From contig JAGGWA010000157.1 in assembly GCA_021157745.1 (NCBI GenBank), forward strand, positions 1 through 12,470: a stretch of DNA of 12,470 nt. Direction: 5' to 3'. The notes below the pieces were generated by a model. The model did not search any database, was not told where the DNA came from, and worked only from the letters and a program-made list of their open reading frames with translations. Below, one piece after another: positions 6,904 to 12,470 of this stretch. How positions within the stretch are numbered: position 1 is the stretch's first letter; each line of letters starts with the position of its first letter. The translations under genes and the position numbers were made by a program. The DNA is from Thermoplasmata archaeon. Its GTDB lineage: Archaea > Thermoplasmatota > E2 > UBA202 > JdFR-43.

Positions 6904-6911
6904 TTTTTATA
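6904..6911 (+). promoter_or_regulatory. TATA element of the candidate small RNA
   Basis: TTTTTATA, preceded by the purine-rich CGAAA that could be a BRE, is placed to start transcription near 6930-6935, exactly where the GC-rich hairpin begins. It is not at a useful distance from the pheS ATG, which has its own element. Confidence 0.5.
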
Positions 6912-6930
6912 GAAATAATAAATTTCCTTT

Positions 6931-6995
6931 TGATGAGGGGGGAGTAGATTGGTAATGCCTCCACCTTTACCATTCTTTTTTTCTCCCCCTGATTT
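6931..6995 (+). ncRNA. candidate structured small RNA with C/D-like boxes
   Basis: A roughly 65-nt GC-rich island in an AT-rich intergenic region. GGGGGGAG (6937-6944) pairs with CTCCCCCT (6983-6990). Above it AGA-T-TGGTAA (6946-6955) pairs with TTACCA-T-TCT (6967-6976) around one mismatch. An asymmetric run of six T (6977-6982) lies between the stems, and an 11-nt loop (6956-6966) carries CCTCCACC. At the base, TGATGA (6931-6936) faces CTGA (6989-6992). This matches the C and D boxes and would allow tandem G-A pairs of a kink-turn next to the lower stem. The external stem is poor, and clear internal C' and D' boxes are missing, so it is not a typical methylation guide. A TATA element about 26 bases upstream supports independent transcription. 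It could be a divergent C/D-type RNA, another L7Ae-binding RNA or a regulatory hairpin. Confidence 0.5.
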
Positions 6996-7010
6996 GAATT
7001 TAGCATTAAT

Positions 7011-7018
7011 TTTATATT
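7011..7018 (+). promoter_or_regulatory. TATA element of pheS
   Basis: TTTATATT is centred about 24 bases before the pheS ATG at 7038, and the bases between contain no SD. It supports a leaderless pheS transcript separate from the upstream RNA candidate. Confidence 0.55.
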
Positions 7019-7037
7019 CCTATTTTAATTTATTCGC

Positions 7038-8495
7038 ATGGAAGCTCTTTCACCAATCGAAAAAAACTTACTTTTACAGTTAAGCAAGCGCAATGGCAAG
7101 GCAAAGCCTGAAGAAATAGAAATGGAACTGGTAAAGACAATGAATGCTGTTTCATGGCTGCAATCAAAGAGGCTTGTTTCAATTGAGGAAAAACTGGTAA
7201 AGGAATATGAAATAACCGAAGAAGGAAAAAGATTTCTTGAAGAAGGACTTCCAGAAGAAAAAATTTTTGATTTTGATGGTGAACCAATCAAAAAAATAGA
7301 GGAAAAATTTGGAAAAGAGGAAGCGAAAATAATAATCGGATGGGCCTTGAGAAAAAAATGGTGCAGAATCGTTGAAAAAGATGGTGTAAAATATATTAGC
7401 ATAACTGATGAAGGAAAGGAAGCAATAGGAAAAGAAATGGAAGAAAAGAAGGCTTTAAAGGCTATTTTGGATGGCCAGTTCATAGATGAAAAAATAGCGA
7501 ATTTGCTGAAAAAAAGAAGGGCGATAAGGGAAAAGGAAAGAATAGAAAGGAAAATTTATCTCACTGAAAAGGGGTGGAATGTTGTTAAAGCTGGAATTAA
7601 GCTTGAAGAAGAGGTATCGCAGCTTACACATGAGATGATAATAAGTGGAGAATGGAAGAAAAAGAAATTTAGAAAATATGATGTTAAAGCTTTTGCTCCT
7701 TCAATATACCCTGCAAAACGTCATCCACTCAGCCAGCTTATAGAAAAAATAAGGAAAATATTTTCAGAAATGGGATTCAAGGAAATAAAAGGAAGCTATG
7801 TTGAATCAGCATTCTGGAACATGGATGCTCTTTTCATACCCCAAGACCATCCTGCAAGAGACATGCAGGATACATTTTACTGCAAAAAGCCAAGCAAAAT
7901 AGAAGTGGATGAAAATTTAATAAAAAAGATAGCTGGAGTTCATGAAAGAGGAATAGATGGCTCAAAAGGATGGGGTTATAAATTCGATAAAAATGAATCA
8001 TTGAAAGCTTTGCTGAGAACACACACGACAGTCAATACCATAAGATATTTGTATATGCATCCGGAGCCGCCAGCAAAAGTTTTTTCCATAGAAAGAGTGT
8101 TCAGGAGGGAAAATATAGACTCAACGCACCTACCAGAATTTCATCAGATAGAAGGTATAATATATGAAAGGGATGCAAATTTCAGCATGTTAAAGGGAAT
8201 TTTAAAGGAATTCTATGCAAGAATGGGATTTGAAAAAATAAGATATAGACCAGCTTATTTTCCATATACTGAGCCATCTATGGAAATAGAGGTGCTATGG
8301 AATGGGAAGTGGATCGAATTGGGTGGCTCGGGAATATTCAGGCCAGAGGTTACGAAACCATTTGGAATAGATGAGCCTGTGCTTGCCTGGGGGCTTGGTT
8401 TGGAGAGAATGGCTATGATTTTGCTTGGTTTGAATGATATAAGGATGCTTTACTGGAGCGACATAGACTGGCTTCACAAGCTTCCCTTACTGTAG
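7038..8495 (+). CDS. pheS: phenylalanyl-tRNA synthetase alpha subunit
   Basis: The catalytic subunit (485 residues) of the heterotetrameric enzyme that charges tRNA-Phe in the cytoplasm, of the archaeal/eukaryotic type. About the first 190 residues hold winged-helix-like repeats (ITEEGKRFL, ITDEGKEAI and LTEKGWNVV are the recurring ends) that contact tRNA. The class II core follows: motif 1 around 229-250 (HPLSQLIEKI), LRTHTT at 326-331, motif 2 around 348-373 (FSIERVFRREN, LPEFHQIEG), and motif 3 at 451-460 (GLGLERMAM) with the ATP-binding Arg457. The length and all key motifs look intact. The ATG at 7038 is supported by a TATA element at leaderless distance. The beta-subunit gene is not adjacent. 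Instead the 3' end overlaps the convergent CBS gene by 22 bases, so pheT must lie elsewhere. Confidence 0.96.
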   Translation: MEALSPIEKNLLLQLSKRNGKAKPEEIEMELVKTMNAVSWLQSKRLVSIEEKLVKEYEITEEGKRFLEEGLPEEKIFDFDGEPIKKIEEKFGKEEAKIIIGWALRKKWCRIVEKDGVKYISITDEGKEAIGKEMEEKKALKAILDGQFIDEKIANLLKKRRAIREKERIERKIYLTEKGWNVVKAGIKLEEEVSQLTHEMIISGEWKKKKFRKYDVKAFAPSIYPAKRHPLSQLIEKIRKIFSEMGFKEIKGSYVESAFWNMDALFIPQDHPARDMQDTFYCKKPSKIEVDENLIKKIAGVHERGIDGSKGWGYKFDKNESLKALLRTHTTVNTIRYLYMHPEPPAKVFSIERVFRRENIDSTHLPEFHQIEGIIYERDANFSMLKGILKEFYARMGFEKIRYRPAYFPYTEPSMEIEVLWNGKWIELGGSGIFRPEVTKPFGIDEPVLAWGLGLERMAMILLGLNDIRMLYWSDIDWLHKLPLL

Positions 8496-9277
8496 CTTTC
8501 TCTCAAATAATGGAGCAAGTCTGTTCTTGTGACTATTCCCTTTATTTTTTCATCTCCTCCAACAATTGGTAAGCATCCAACCTCCTTTTCGATCATGATT
8601 TGGGCAGCCTCTTCGATACTTATGTCTTCCTTTGCTGTTATTACTGGCGTCTTCATAACATCTTTTACAAGCAGCATTTTAAGCTGATGCTGCTGCTGTC
8701 CAAGCGAAAAACTCCTTTTCAGTGCAGCGAAAGCAAAAGCGATTTCCTTATCAGATATTATACCAACCACTTTTCCTTCCTCGATAACAGGCAATCTTGC
8801 TATATCATTTTCCAGCATGAGGCGGCGGGCGTGGACAATTCTGTCATCTGGTCTCACTGTAATAACTGGCGTAGTCATTATCGTTGCCACACTTTCCTTT
8901 CCTTTGACCAACGGAAGCAGATCTGCTTTTGTCACAACACCAACGAGGTTGCCATCTATTGTGACGGGCAACATCGTCGGCCCAGGCTCTCCAACTGTGG
9001 CAAGTATTTCCTCTATGGGTGTATCTGGAGAAACTGCCTCGAATTCCTTTTCCATCACGCTCGAAGCATGCAGGCGGGCAGCAGGAATGCCTTTGCTCCT
9101 TATACTTCCTAACTTGTCCGCTATTTTATTATCTGTCACTATTCCAACGACTTTGCTGTCATCCACAACGGGTAGCTTCGTTATATTATGCTTTTCCATC
9201 AAGTCGATCACATGGCGCAAATCATCATTTTTATTCACATATATAACTTCCTTCGTCATTACATCTTTTACTTTCAT
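8474..9277 (-). CDS. four-CBS-domain protein
   Basis: A 267-residue cytoplasmic protein made only of four CBS motifs, i.e. two Bateman modules: about residues 3-55, 73-123, 131-183 and 205-257. Each has the typical VxDVM-type entry and the GIVT/GVVT/GIIS-x-x-D/E exit (GIVTDNKIA, GVVTKADLL, GIISDKEIA, GIVTRTDLL) that commonly binds adenosine nucleotides or SAM. A Gln/His-rich linker (SLGQQQHQ, 191-198) separates the third and fourth motifs. There is no catalytic domain, so a sensing or regulatory role through a partner is likely; the ligand and partner are unknown. The start is fixed by GAGGTGAT 6 bases upstream, which overlaps the stop codon of the preceding gene. It is the second gene of a two-gene operon and overlaps pheS tail to tail. 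Confidence 0.93.
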   Translation of the reverse strand: MKVKDVMTKEVIYVNKNDDLRHVIDLMEKHNITKLPVVDDSKVVGIVTDNKIADKLGSIRSKGIPAARLHASSVMEKEFEAVSPDTPIEEILATVGEPGPTMLPVTIDGNLVGVVTKADLLPLVKGKESVATIMTTPVITVRPDDRIVHARRLMLENDIARLPVIEEGKVVGIISDKEIAFAFAALKRSFSLGQQQHQLKMLLVKDVMKTPVITAKEDISIEEAAQIMIEKEVGCLPIVGGDEKIKGIVTRTDLLHYLRESYSKGSL

Positions 9278-9283
9278 TACAAA

Positions 9284-9291
9284 ATCACCTC
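9284..9291 (-). promoter_or_regulatory. Shine-Dalgarno sequence of the four-CBS gene
   Basis: On the minus strand GAGGTGAT is an excellent match to the archaeal anti-SD. It contains the TGA stop of the upstream CBS gene and lies 6 bases before the ATG at 9277, linking termination of one gene with initiation of the next. Confidence 0.8.
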
Positions 9292-9839
9292 AATGCCTCT
9301 GCACATGATTCGCATAAGAGACGACCATTCACTTCTATAAGGCGATTTGAAAGCATTCCGCATTCCTCGCATTTGCCCCTGTAATATCTCTGCTCTCCCT
9401 TCCTATATGAAAGCCTTTCCCTTGCCACCTCAGCCCATTCCTCAATTATATCCATGAGGAGCGGCGATGCTTGCAGGATGTCTCGCTCGGTAATCATGCC
9501 AACAAGTTTTCCATTTTTGACAACTGGCAATCTCCTTATCTTATGCTCCCCCATTATCCTGACAGCCTCCTGTATTGTTGCATCTTCCTCTATTGTTATT
9601 GGGGGAGAACTCATGATTTCATCTACACTCGTTTTGGCTGCATCTTTCTCTTCAGCAACGATCTTGCGTAATATATCGCTTTCTGTTAACACGCCTATAG
9701 GTTTTCCATTCTCTGTTATTATAATGCTTCCAACGCGCTCACTTTTCATTTCTTTTGTTGCATCAAGCACACTCGCTTTTCTGCTTATTATAACAGGATT
9801 GCTGTTCATTATGTCTCTTACGCGAATCACTTCATCCAT
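9285..9839 (-). CDS. two-CBS-domain protein with C-terminal zinc ribbon
   Basis: A 184-residue cytoplasmic protein. Residues 7-60 and 73-124 are two CBS motifs (GVLTESDIL and GMITERDIL ends), forming one Bateman module for nucleotide binding. A helical linker at 125-145 leads to a short basic stretch and a zinc ribbon with Cys157, Cys160, Cys176 and Cys179 (CEEC...CESC). This fusion is seen in archaeal CBS proteins and suggests a nucleic-acid or protein contact controlled by the ligand, but the target is unknown. It is the first gene of an operon with the four-CBS protein, 7 bases apart. The ATG at 9839 is supported by a TATA element about 25 bases upstream; no SD precedes it. Confidence 0.93.
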   Translation of the reverse strand: MDEVIRVRDIMNSNPVIISRKASVLDATKEMKSERVGSIIITENGKPIGVLTESDILRKIVAEEKDAAKTSVDEIMSSPPITIEEDATIQEAVRIMGEHKIRRLPVVKNGKLVGMITERDILQASPLLMDIIEEWAEVARERLSYRKGEQRYYRGKCEECGMLSNRLIEVNGRLLCESCAEALR

Positions 9840-9859
9840 TAATTAGTATTGTTGCAGCC

Positions 9860-9868
9860 ATAAAAAAA
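9860..9868 (-). promoter_or_regulatory. TATA element of the CBS operon
   Basis: On the minus strand TTTTTTTAT is centred about 25 bases before the ATG at 9839 and follows purine-rich AGAAAAAG. It lies just past the stop codon of the upstream secreted-protein gene. Confidence 0.5.
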
Positions 9869-9876
9869 CTTTTTCT

Positions 9877-10266
9877 TCACTCCATTTGAACTACAACACC
9901 AAACAGCACAAGCATATTCGCTGTTATATCGCCAGGCTGCGCCACCAGGCGGGGCGCCTTCCATATGCCGAGTATGGTGTAGCATATGCCAATCTGTTCC
10001 CCTTCTATTGTGCTCGGATTGAGGAGATATCTGTTCACTGTTGTTCCATTGTTATAATACCATATCACCCATCCTCCATGAAGAAGTATATAAAATTGAG
10101 TTCCAGTTGGATATCCAAAGCCAGAGCCACTGCTTTTTACAGTTGAGAAAAACAATATGGTTACGTTCGTTGCGGGCTCATTGCCATTTTCATATCCATT
10201 CGTTTTCTCTGGAAAAGTTACTGGAATCAGCAAAGCAACAATCATAATAGCGAGAATCTTTTTCAT
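9877..10266 (-). CDS. small secreted protein of unknown function
   Basis: A 129-residue protein I do not recognise. Residues 1-18 (MKKILAIMIVALLIPVTF) form a signal peptide; there is no lipobox cysteine and no second membrane segment, so the mature part of roughly 105 residues should be released or loosely bound outside. It is rich in Gly, Tyr, Trp, Ile and Thr with few charges, the pattern of a compact beta-strand protein. It has only one Cys, in ICYTILG. An in-frame ATG exists at 10287 but lies inside the TATA element. The ATG at 10266 is chosen because that element is centred about 26 bases before it and the signal peptide then begins with MKK. The gene is divergent from the BFD gene and is followed closely by the CBS operon promoter. 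Confidence 0.7.
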   Translation of the reverse strand: MKKILAIMIVALLIPVTFPEKTNGYENGNEPATNVTILFFSTVKSSGSGFGYPTGTQFYILLHGGWVIWYYNNGTTVNRYLLNPSTIEGEQIGICYTILGIWKAPRLVAQPGDITANMLVLFGVVVQME

Positions 10267-10286
10267 GTTATTCAATTTTATACCCA

Positions 10287-10297
10287 TTTATATATTT
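10287..10297 (-). promoter_or_regulatory. TATA element of the small secreted protein gene
   Basis: AAATATATAAA on the minus strand is centred about 26 bases before the ATG at 10266, which decides between that start and the earlier ATG at 10287. Confidence 0.6.
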
Positions 10298-10343
10298 TTC
10301 TTGTTCCTGCTGATTTTCTGCAAACAAGTTAAAAATAATAATC

Positions 10344-10352
10344 CATAAATAT
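10344..10352 (+). promoter_or_regulatory. TATA element of the BFD-FAD dehydrogenase operon
   Basis: CATAAATAT is centred about 25 bases before the ATG at 10373, with no SD between, again fitting a leaderless first gene. It is divergent from the secreted-protein promoter about 50 bases away. Confidence 0.5.
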
Positions 10353-10372
10353 CCAGATTTGATAACATTCCA

Positions 10373-10636
10373 ATGAAAATTGTTTGTAGATGCGAAGACA
10401 TAACGGAAGAAGATATTGTTAAAGCAATAAGAAAATATGATTGCCAAACACTGGATGAACTAAAGCAGGTCCTCCGTCTTGGAATGGGGCCATGCCAGGG
10501 AAGAACTTGCTTGCCGATAGCTGCCCGTATCCTTGCGAGAGAAACAGGAAAAAGCATAGAGGAAATCATGCCTCAGACAGCTCGCCCTCCTGTTGTTCCA
10601 GTTGCCATATACATGGTGAGTGAAAATGAAGGATAA
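10373..10636 (+). CDS. BFD-like [2Fe-2S] protein
   Basis: An 87-residue cytoplasmic electron-transfer protein of the bacterioferritin-associated ferredoxin-like (BFD) fold. The four cluster cysteines are Cys5 and Cys7 (VCRCED) and Cys41 and Cys46 (GMGPCQGRTC), the CxC...CxxxxC pattern of the family. The tail has RPPVVPVAIY, a pattern common where BFD domains are part of opine, proline or similar amino-acid dehydrogenases. Here the domain is a separate small protein. Its stop lies 11 bases inside the following flavoprotein gene, so the two are translated together and very probably form a complex in which the cluster takes electrons from FAD. The length is normal for a stand-alone BFD subunit. 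Confidence 0.9.
   Translation: MKIVCRCEDITEEDIVKAIRKYDCQTLDELKQVLRLGMGPCQGRTCLPIAARILARETGKSIEEIMPQTARPPVVPVAIYMVSENEG
10615..10619 (+). promoter_or_regulatory. Shine-Dalgarno sequence of the FAD dehydrogenase gene
   Basis: GGTGA, 6 bases before the ATG at 10626, is a partial but well-placed SD. It touches the alternative GTG at 10620 and so argues against that start. Confidence 0.55.
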
Positions 10637-11771
10637 GGCAGATGTTGTAATAATAGGGGCAGGAATAAACGGCTGCGCCCTCGCCTATGAGCTTTCGAAG
10701 CGAGGCAAGGATGTTGTTGTCATCGACAAAAGGCATATTGCAGCGGGCGCCACGGGGCGGTGCGGCGCAGGCGTGAGGCAGCAGTGGTCAACTAAGGAAA
10801 ATGCTTTGCTTGCGAAAAAAAGCGTTGAGATTTTCGAAAGGCTCAATGACGAGCTTGATGCTGACATTGACTTCAGGCAGGGTGGTTATCTTATAGCGAT
10901 ACATAACGAGGAGGACATGGCGCAGGCTAAAAAGAATGTGGAGATGCAGAAAAGCATAGGATTGCCAGTAAGGATTATAGACAGAGATGAAATAAAGGAA
11001 ATCGTTCCGATACTTGATCCAGATGGAATGGAGGCCATAGGAGCAACTTTCTGCCCGACGGATGGCCATGCTGATCCTTTTAAGACGGCTTATGCCTATG
11101 CAAATGCAGCTATGAAGTTAGGCGCGACTTTTTACAAATTCACGGAAGCAAAAAAATTCAGAATAGAGGATGGGGAAATAAAAAGCGTTATCACAAACAG
11201 AGGAGAAATAAAAGCAGGCGTTGTTGTAAATGCAGCTGGGGCATGGAGTAGCGAGATTGCTAAAATGGCAGGCTTGGAGATACCGAATAAGCCTGTTAGG
11301 AAAGAAGCGCTGGTAACAGAGCCAATAAAAAGAATATTTGATGCAATGGTTATATCCTTTCGCCATGGCATATACTTCAGCCAGATGAGTCACGGCCAGA
11401 TACTTGGAGGAATACCATCACCAGAAGAAAAAGTTGGATATTATACCGAGCCGACGTTCTCATTCCTTCAAAGAATGGCATATATGCTCGGCAAATATGC
11501 TCCTGTTTTGAAACAGATCAACATAATGCGACAGTGGACTGGATTTTATGATGTCACTCCAGATGCATTGCCAATACTTGGCTTCGATTCCCGTTTAAAA
11601 GGCTTCGTTCATTGTCACGGATTCAGCGGGCATGGCTTCATGATTGCTCCTATGGTTGCAAAGCTACTGGCACAGCTCATAACGGGAGAGAAACTTGATT
11701 TGCCAATAGATAGGCTTAGCGTAGACAGATTCAAGGGTAAAGTTGTTAAAGAAAAGTCTGTCGTTGGCTAA
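10626..11771 (+). CDS. FAD-dependent amine/amino-acid dehydrogenase (DAO family, sarcosine oxidase beta-like)
   Basis: A 381-residue flavoprotein of the D-amino-acid oxidase/sarcosine oxidase (DAO) family. The N-terminal Rossmann motif is IIGAGINGCALA (Gly11, Gly13, Gly16) with Asp34 ending the second strand for ribose binding. It is followed by AAGATGRCGAGVRQQW, typical of the FAD site, by NAAGAWSSEI about halfway, and by the C-terminal HGFSGHGFMIAP block that closes the flavin site. The likely reaction is oxidation of a secondary amine or amino acid such as proline, sarcosine or a D-amino acid, with electrons passed to the BFD protein encoded just before it. Archaeal dye-linked proline dehydrogenases have comparable subunits, but here no alpha (NADH dehydrogenase-like) or ferredoxin subunit is beside it. 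The ATG at 10626 is preferred over the GTG at 10620 because of SD spacing. Substrate unknown. Confidence 0.9.
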   Translation: MKDKADVVIIGAGINGCALAYELSKRGKDVVVIDKRHIAAGATGRCGAGVRQQWSTKENALLAKKSVEIFERLNDELDADIDFRQGGYLIAIHNEEDMAQAKKNVEMQKSIGLPVRIIDRDEIKEIVPILDPDGMEAIGATFCPTDGHADPFKTAYAYANAAMKLGATFYKFTEAKKFRIEDGEIKSVITNRGEIKAGVVVNAAGAWSSEIAKMAGLEIPNKPVRKEALVTEPIKRIFDAMVISFRHGIYFSQMSHGQILGGIPSPEEKVGYYTEPTFSFLQRMAYMLGKYAPVLKQINIMRQWTGFYDVTPDALPILGFDSRLKGFVHCHGFSGHGFMIAPMVAKLLAQLITGEKLDLPIDRLSVDRFKGKVVKEKSVVG

Positions 11772-11793
11772 CATTTGGTGGGATAGCATAACA

Positions 11794-11814
11794 TGGAATC
11801 AAAATAACATTCCA
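11794..11814 (+). terminator. weak hairpin after the FAD dehydrogenase gene
   Basis: TGGAAT (11794-11799) and ATTCCA (11809-11814) form a 6-bp inverted repeat with a 9-nt loop, 22 bases after the dehydrogenase stop and just before the next promoter. It could be a terminator or an operator; there is no T tract directly after it. Confidence 0.25.
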
Positions 11815-11821
11815 AATCATC

Positions 11822-11834
11822 AAATATTAAAATA
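11822..11834 (+). promoter_or_regulatory. TATA element of the third CBS gene
   Basis: AAATATTAAAATA spans the region 18-30 bases before the ATG at 11852; no SD precedes the ATG. The exact TATA octamer is ambiguous in this A/T run. Confidence 0.4.
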
Positions 11835-11851
11835 AAATTGTATTACATAAT

Positions 11852-12470
11852 ATGATTCGCAGTCTTGTCAGGGAAAATTTTAAATTGATTGATAAAAACG
11901 AGGAAGTGAGCAGCATATTCGGCTATCTATACGAAGATAGATTTTTTCCTATAGTAACAGATGGAAAGAAGCCATGGGGAATCGTTGATATAAGGAAGCT
12001 TTTGAAAAGAAAGCTTTCAACAAATGAAAAATTGGGAGATTTTGTTGTTGGATTGCCGAAGATAGATGCAAGTTATTCAATTAAAAAGGCAAAGCAAGTG
12101 ATGCTGAAAAGTGGACAACCTTATTTGCTCGTAACATATGAGGGAGAGTTAATTGGATATATAACAGCTTTGGATATTGCAATGAATCTTGGACATAAAA
12201 GGGCTGGAGATATTATGAAGGAGGTTTCACCAATCAAAGAAGATGACAAGGTTTCCACAGCTATAAGTGAGTTAAGGAAGCAAAATGTTACTGTGATTCC
12301 TGTTGTCGATGAAAAAAAACTGGTAGGCGTTGTAAGGGCGAGGGATTTAATAAAAATAGAGACAACGCACGATAAAAAAACAGATTACCATCCTGAAAAG
12401 ACTTCTCCGCTTGACATGCAGGTTAAAGGATTGATGGAAAGAGGCATAAGAATTGTTGAGCCGGATGCCA
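11852..12470 (+). CDS. CBS-domain protein (3' end cut by window)
   Basis: The frame stays open to the last base, giving 206 residues of an incomplete protein. Three CBS motifs are visible. A degenerate one covers about 8-55 (PWGIVDIRKLL exit), a second about 62-115 (GYITALDIA exit), and a third about 119-170 (AGDIMKEV entry, GVVRARDLI exit). From about residue 192 (KGLMERGIRIVEPDA) a fourth motif or another domain seems to begin. It is the third CBS gene in under 4 kb, but on the opposite strand and not in the same operon as the other two. The ligand and any downstream output domain cannot be told from this window. The ATG at 11852 is chosen because a TATA element lies at leaderless distance and no earlier in-frame start makes sense. 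Confidence 0.85.
   Translation, partial: MIRSLVRENFKLIDKNEEVSSIFGYLYEDRFFPIVTDGKKPWGIVDIRKLLKRKLSTNEKLGDFVVGLPKIDASYSIKKAKQVMLKSGQPYLLVTYEGELIGYITALDIAMNLGHKRAGDIMKEVSPIKEDDKVSTAISELRKQNVTVIPVVDEKKLVGVVRARDLIKIETTHDKKTDYHPEKTSPLDMQVKGLMERGIRIVEPDA

Noticed and set aside
6931..6995. Classical C/D methylation-guide RNA
   Set aside because: The region next to the D box is a C-rich strand locked in a stem, and clear C' and D' boxes are missing. Only a C/D-like structured RNA is proposed.
6931..7037. T-box or attenuator leader controlling pheS
   Set aside because: pheS has its own TATA element after the hairpin, and T-box leaders are a bacterial system with a different architecture.
10267..10287. 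ATG at 10287 as start of the small secreted protein
   Set aside because: It lies at the TATA element; starting at 10266 gives both a proper signal peptide and leaderless spacing.
10620..10625. GTG start for the FAD dehydrogenase
   Set aside because: GGTGA directly abuts this GTG, leaving no spacing. The ATG at 10626 has a normal 6-base gap.
1..12470. CRISPR arrays, insertion sequences, tRNA or rRNA genes
   Set aside because: I looked for regularly spaced repeats, transposase-like proteins with terminal inverted repeats, and tRNA- or rRNA-like sequences, and saw none.

Overview
This is an AT-rich archaeal segment. The evidence for Archaea is a PheS of the archaeal/eukaryotic type, TATA elements centred about 22-27 nt before the start codon of nearly every first gene, GGAGGTGAT-type Shine-Dalgarno (SD) sequences only in front of internal operon genes, and heavy use of AGA/AGG and ATA codons. 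A euryarchaeon, perhaps near the Thermoplasmatota, would fit, but the lineage is an inference. No mobile element, CRISPR array, tRNA or rRNA was seen.

Left part (1-4430): the 3' three quarters of a cofactor-independent phosphoglycerate mutase gene is followed by a DUF3160 lipoprotein and a stand-alone response-regulator receiver domain, all on the plus strand. The receiver gene runs tail to tail, with a 24-bp overlap, into a small DUF6015-like gene on the minus strand. Next to it is a very small plus-strand unit with its own TATA element, a strong SD, a 23-codon ORF and a hairpin.

Centre (4428-8495): a minus-strand operon, leuC-leuD-membrane protein, is joined by overlapping stop and start codons. 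It encodes a LeuC/LeuD-type hydro-lyase and a six-helix membrane protein of unknown role. The space between leuC and the divergent pheS holds a GC-rich imperfect hairpin (about 6931-6995) with its own TATA element and C-box/D-box-like sequences at its base. It is a good candidate for an unannotated small RNA. pheS has its own separate promoter and no pheT beside it.

Right part (8474-12470): a two-gene minus-strand operon encodes a two-CBS/zinc-ribbon protein and a four-CBS protein. Then come a small secreted protein of unknown function, a divergent plus-strand pair encoding a BFD-type [2Fe-2S] protein and an FAD-dependent amine or amino-acid dehydrogenase, and finally a third CBS protein cut by the window end.

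The window therefore mixes housekeeping genes (glycolysis, translation, a leucine-type hydro-lyase) with nucleotide-sensing CBS proteins and a likely two-component flavin/iron-sulfur dehydrogenase. The most notable unexplained items are the structured RNA candidate at 6931-6995, the tiny SD-led ORF at 4325-4396, the leuD-coupled membrane protein, and the receiver domain whose conserved lysine is replaced by arginine.
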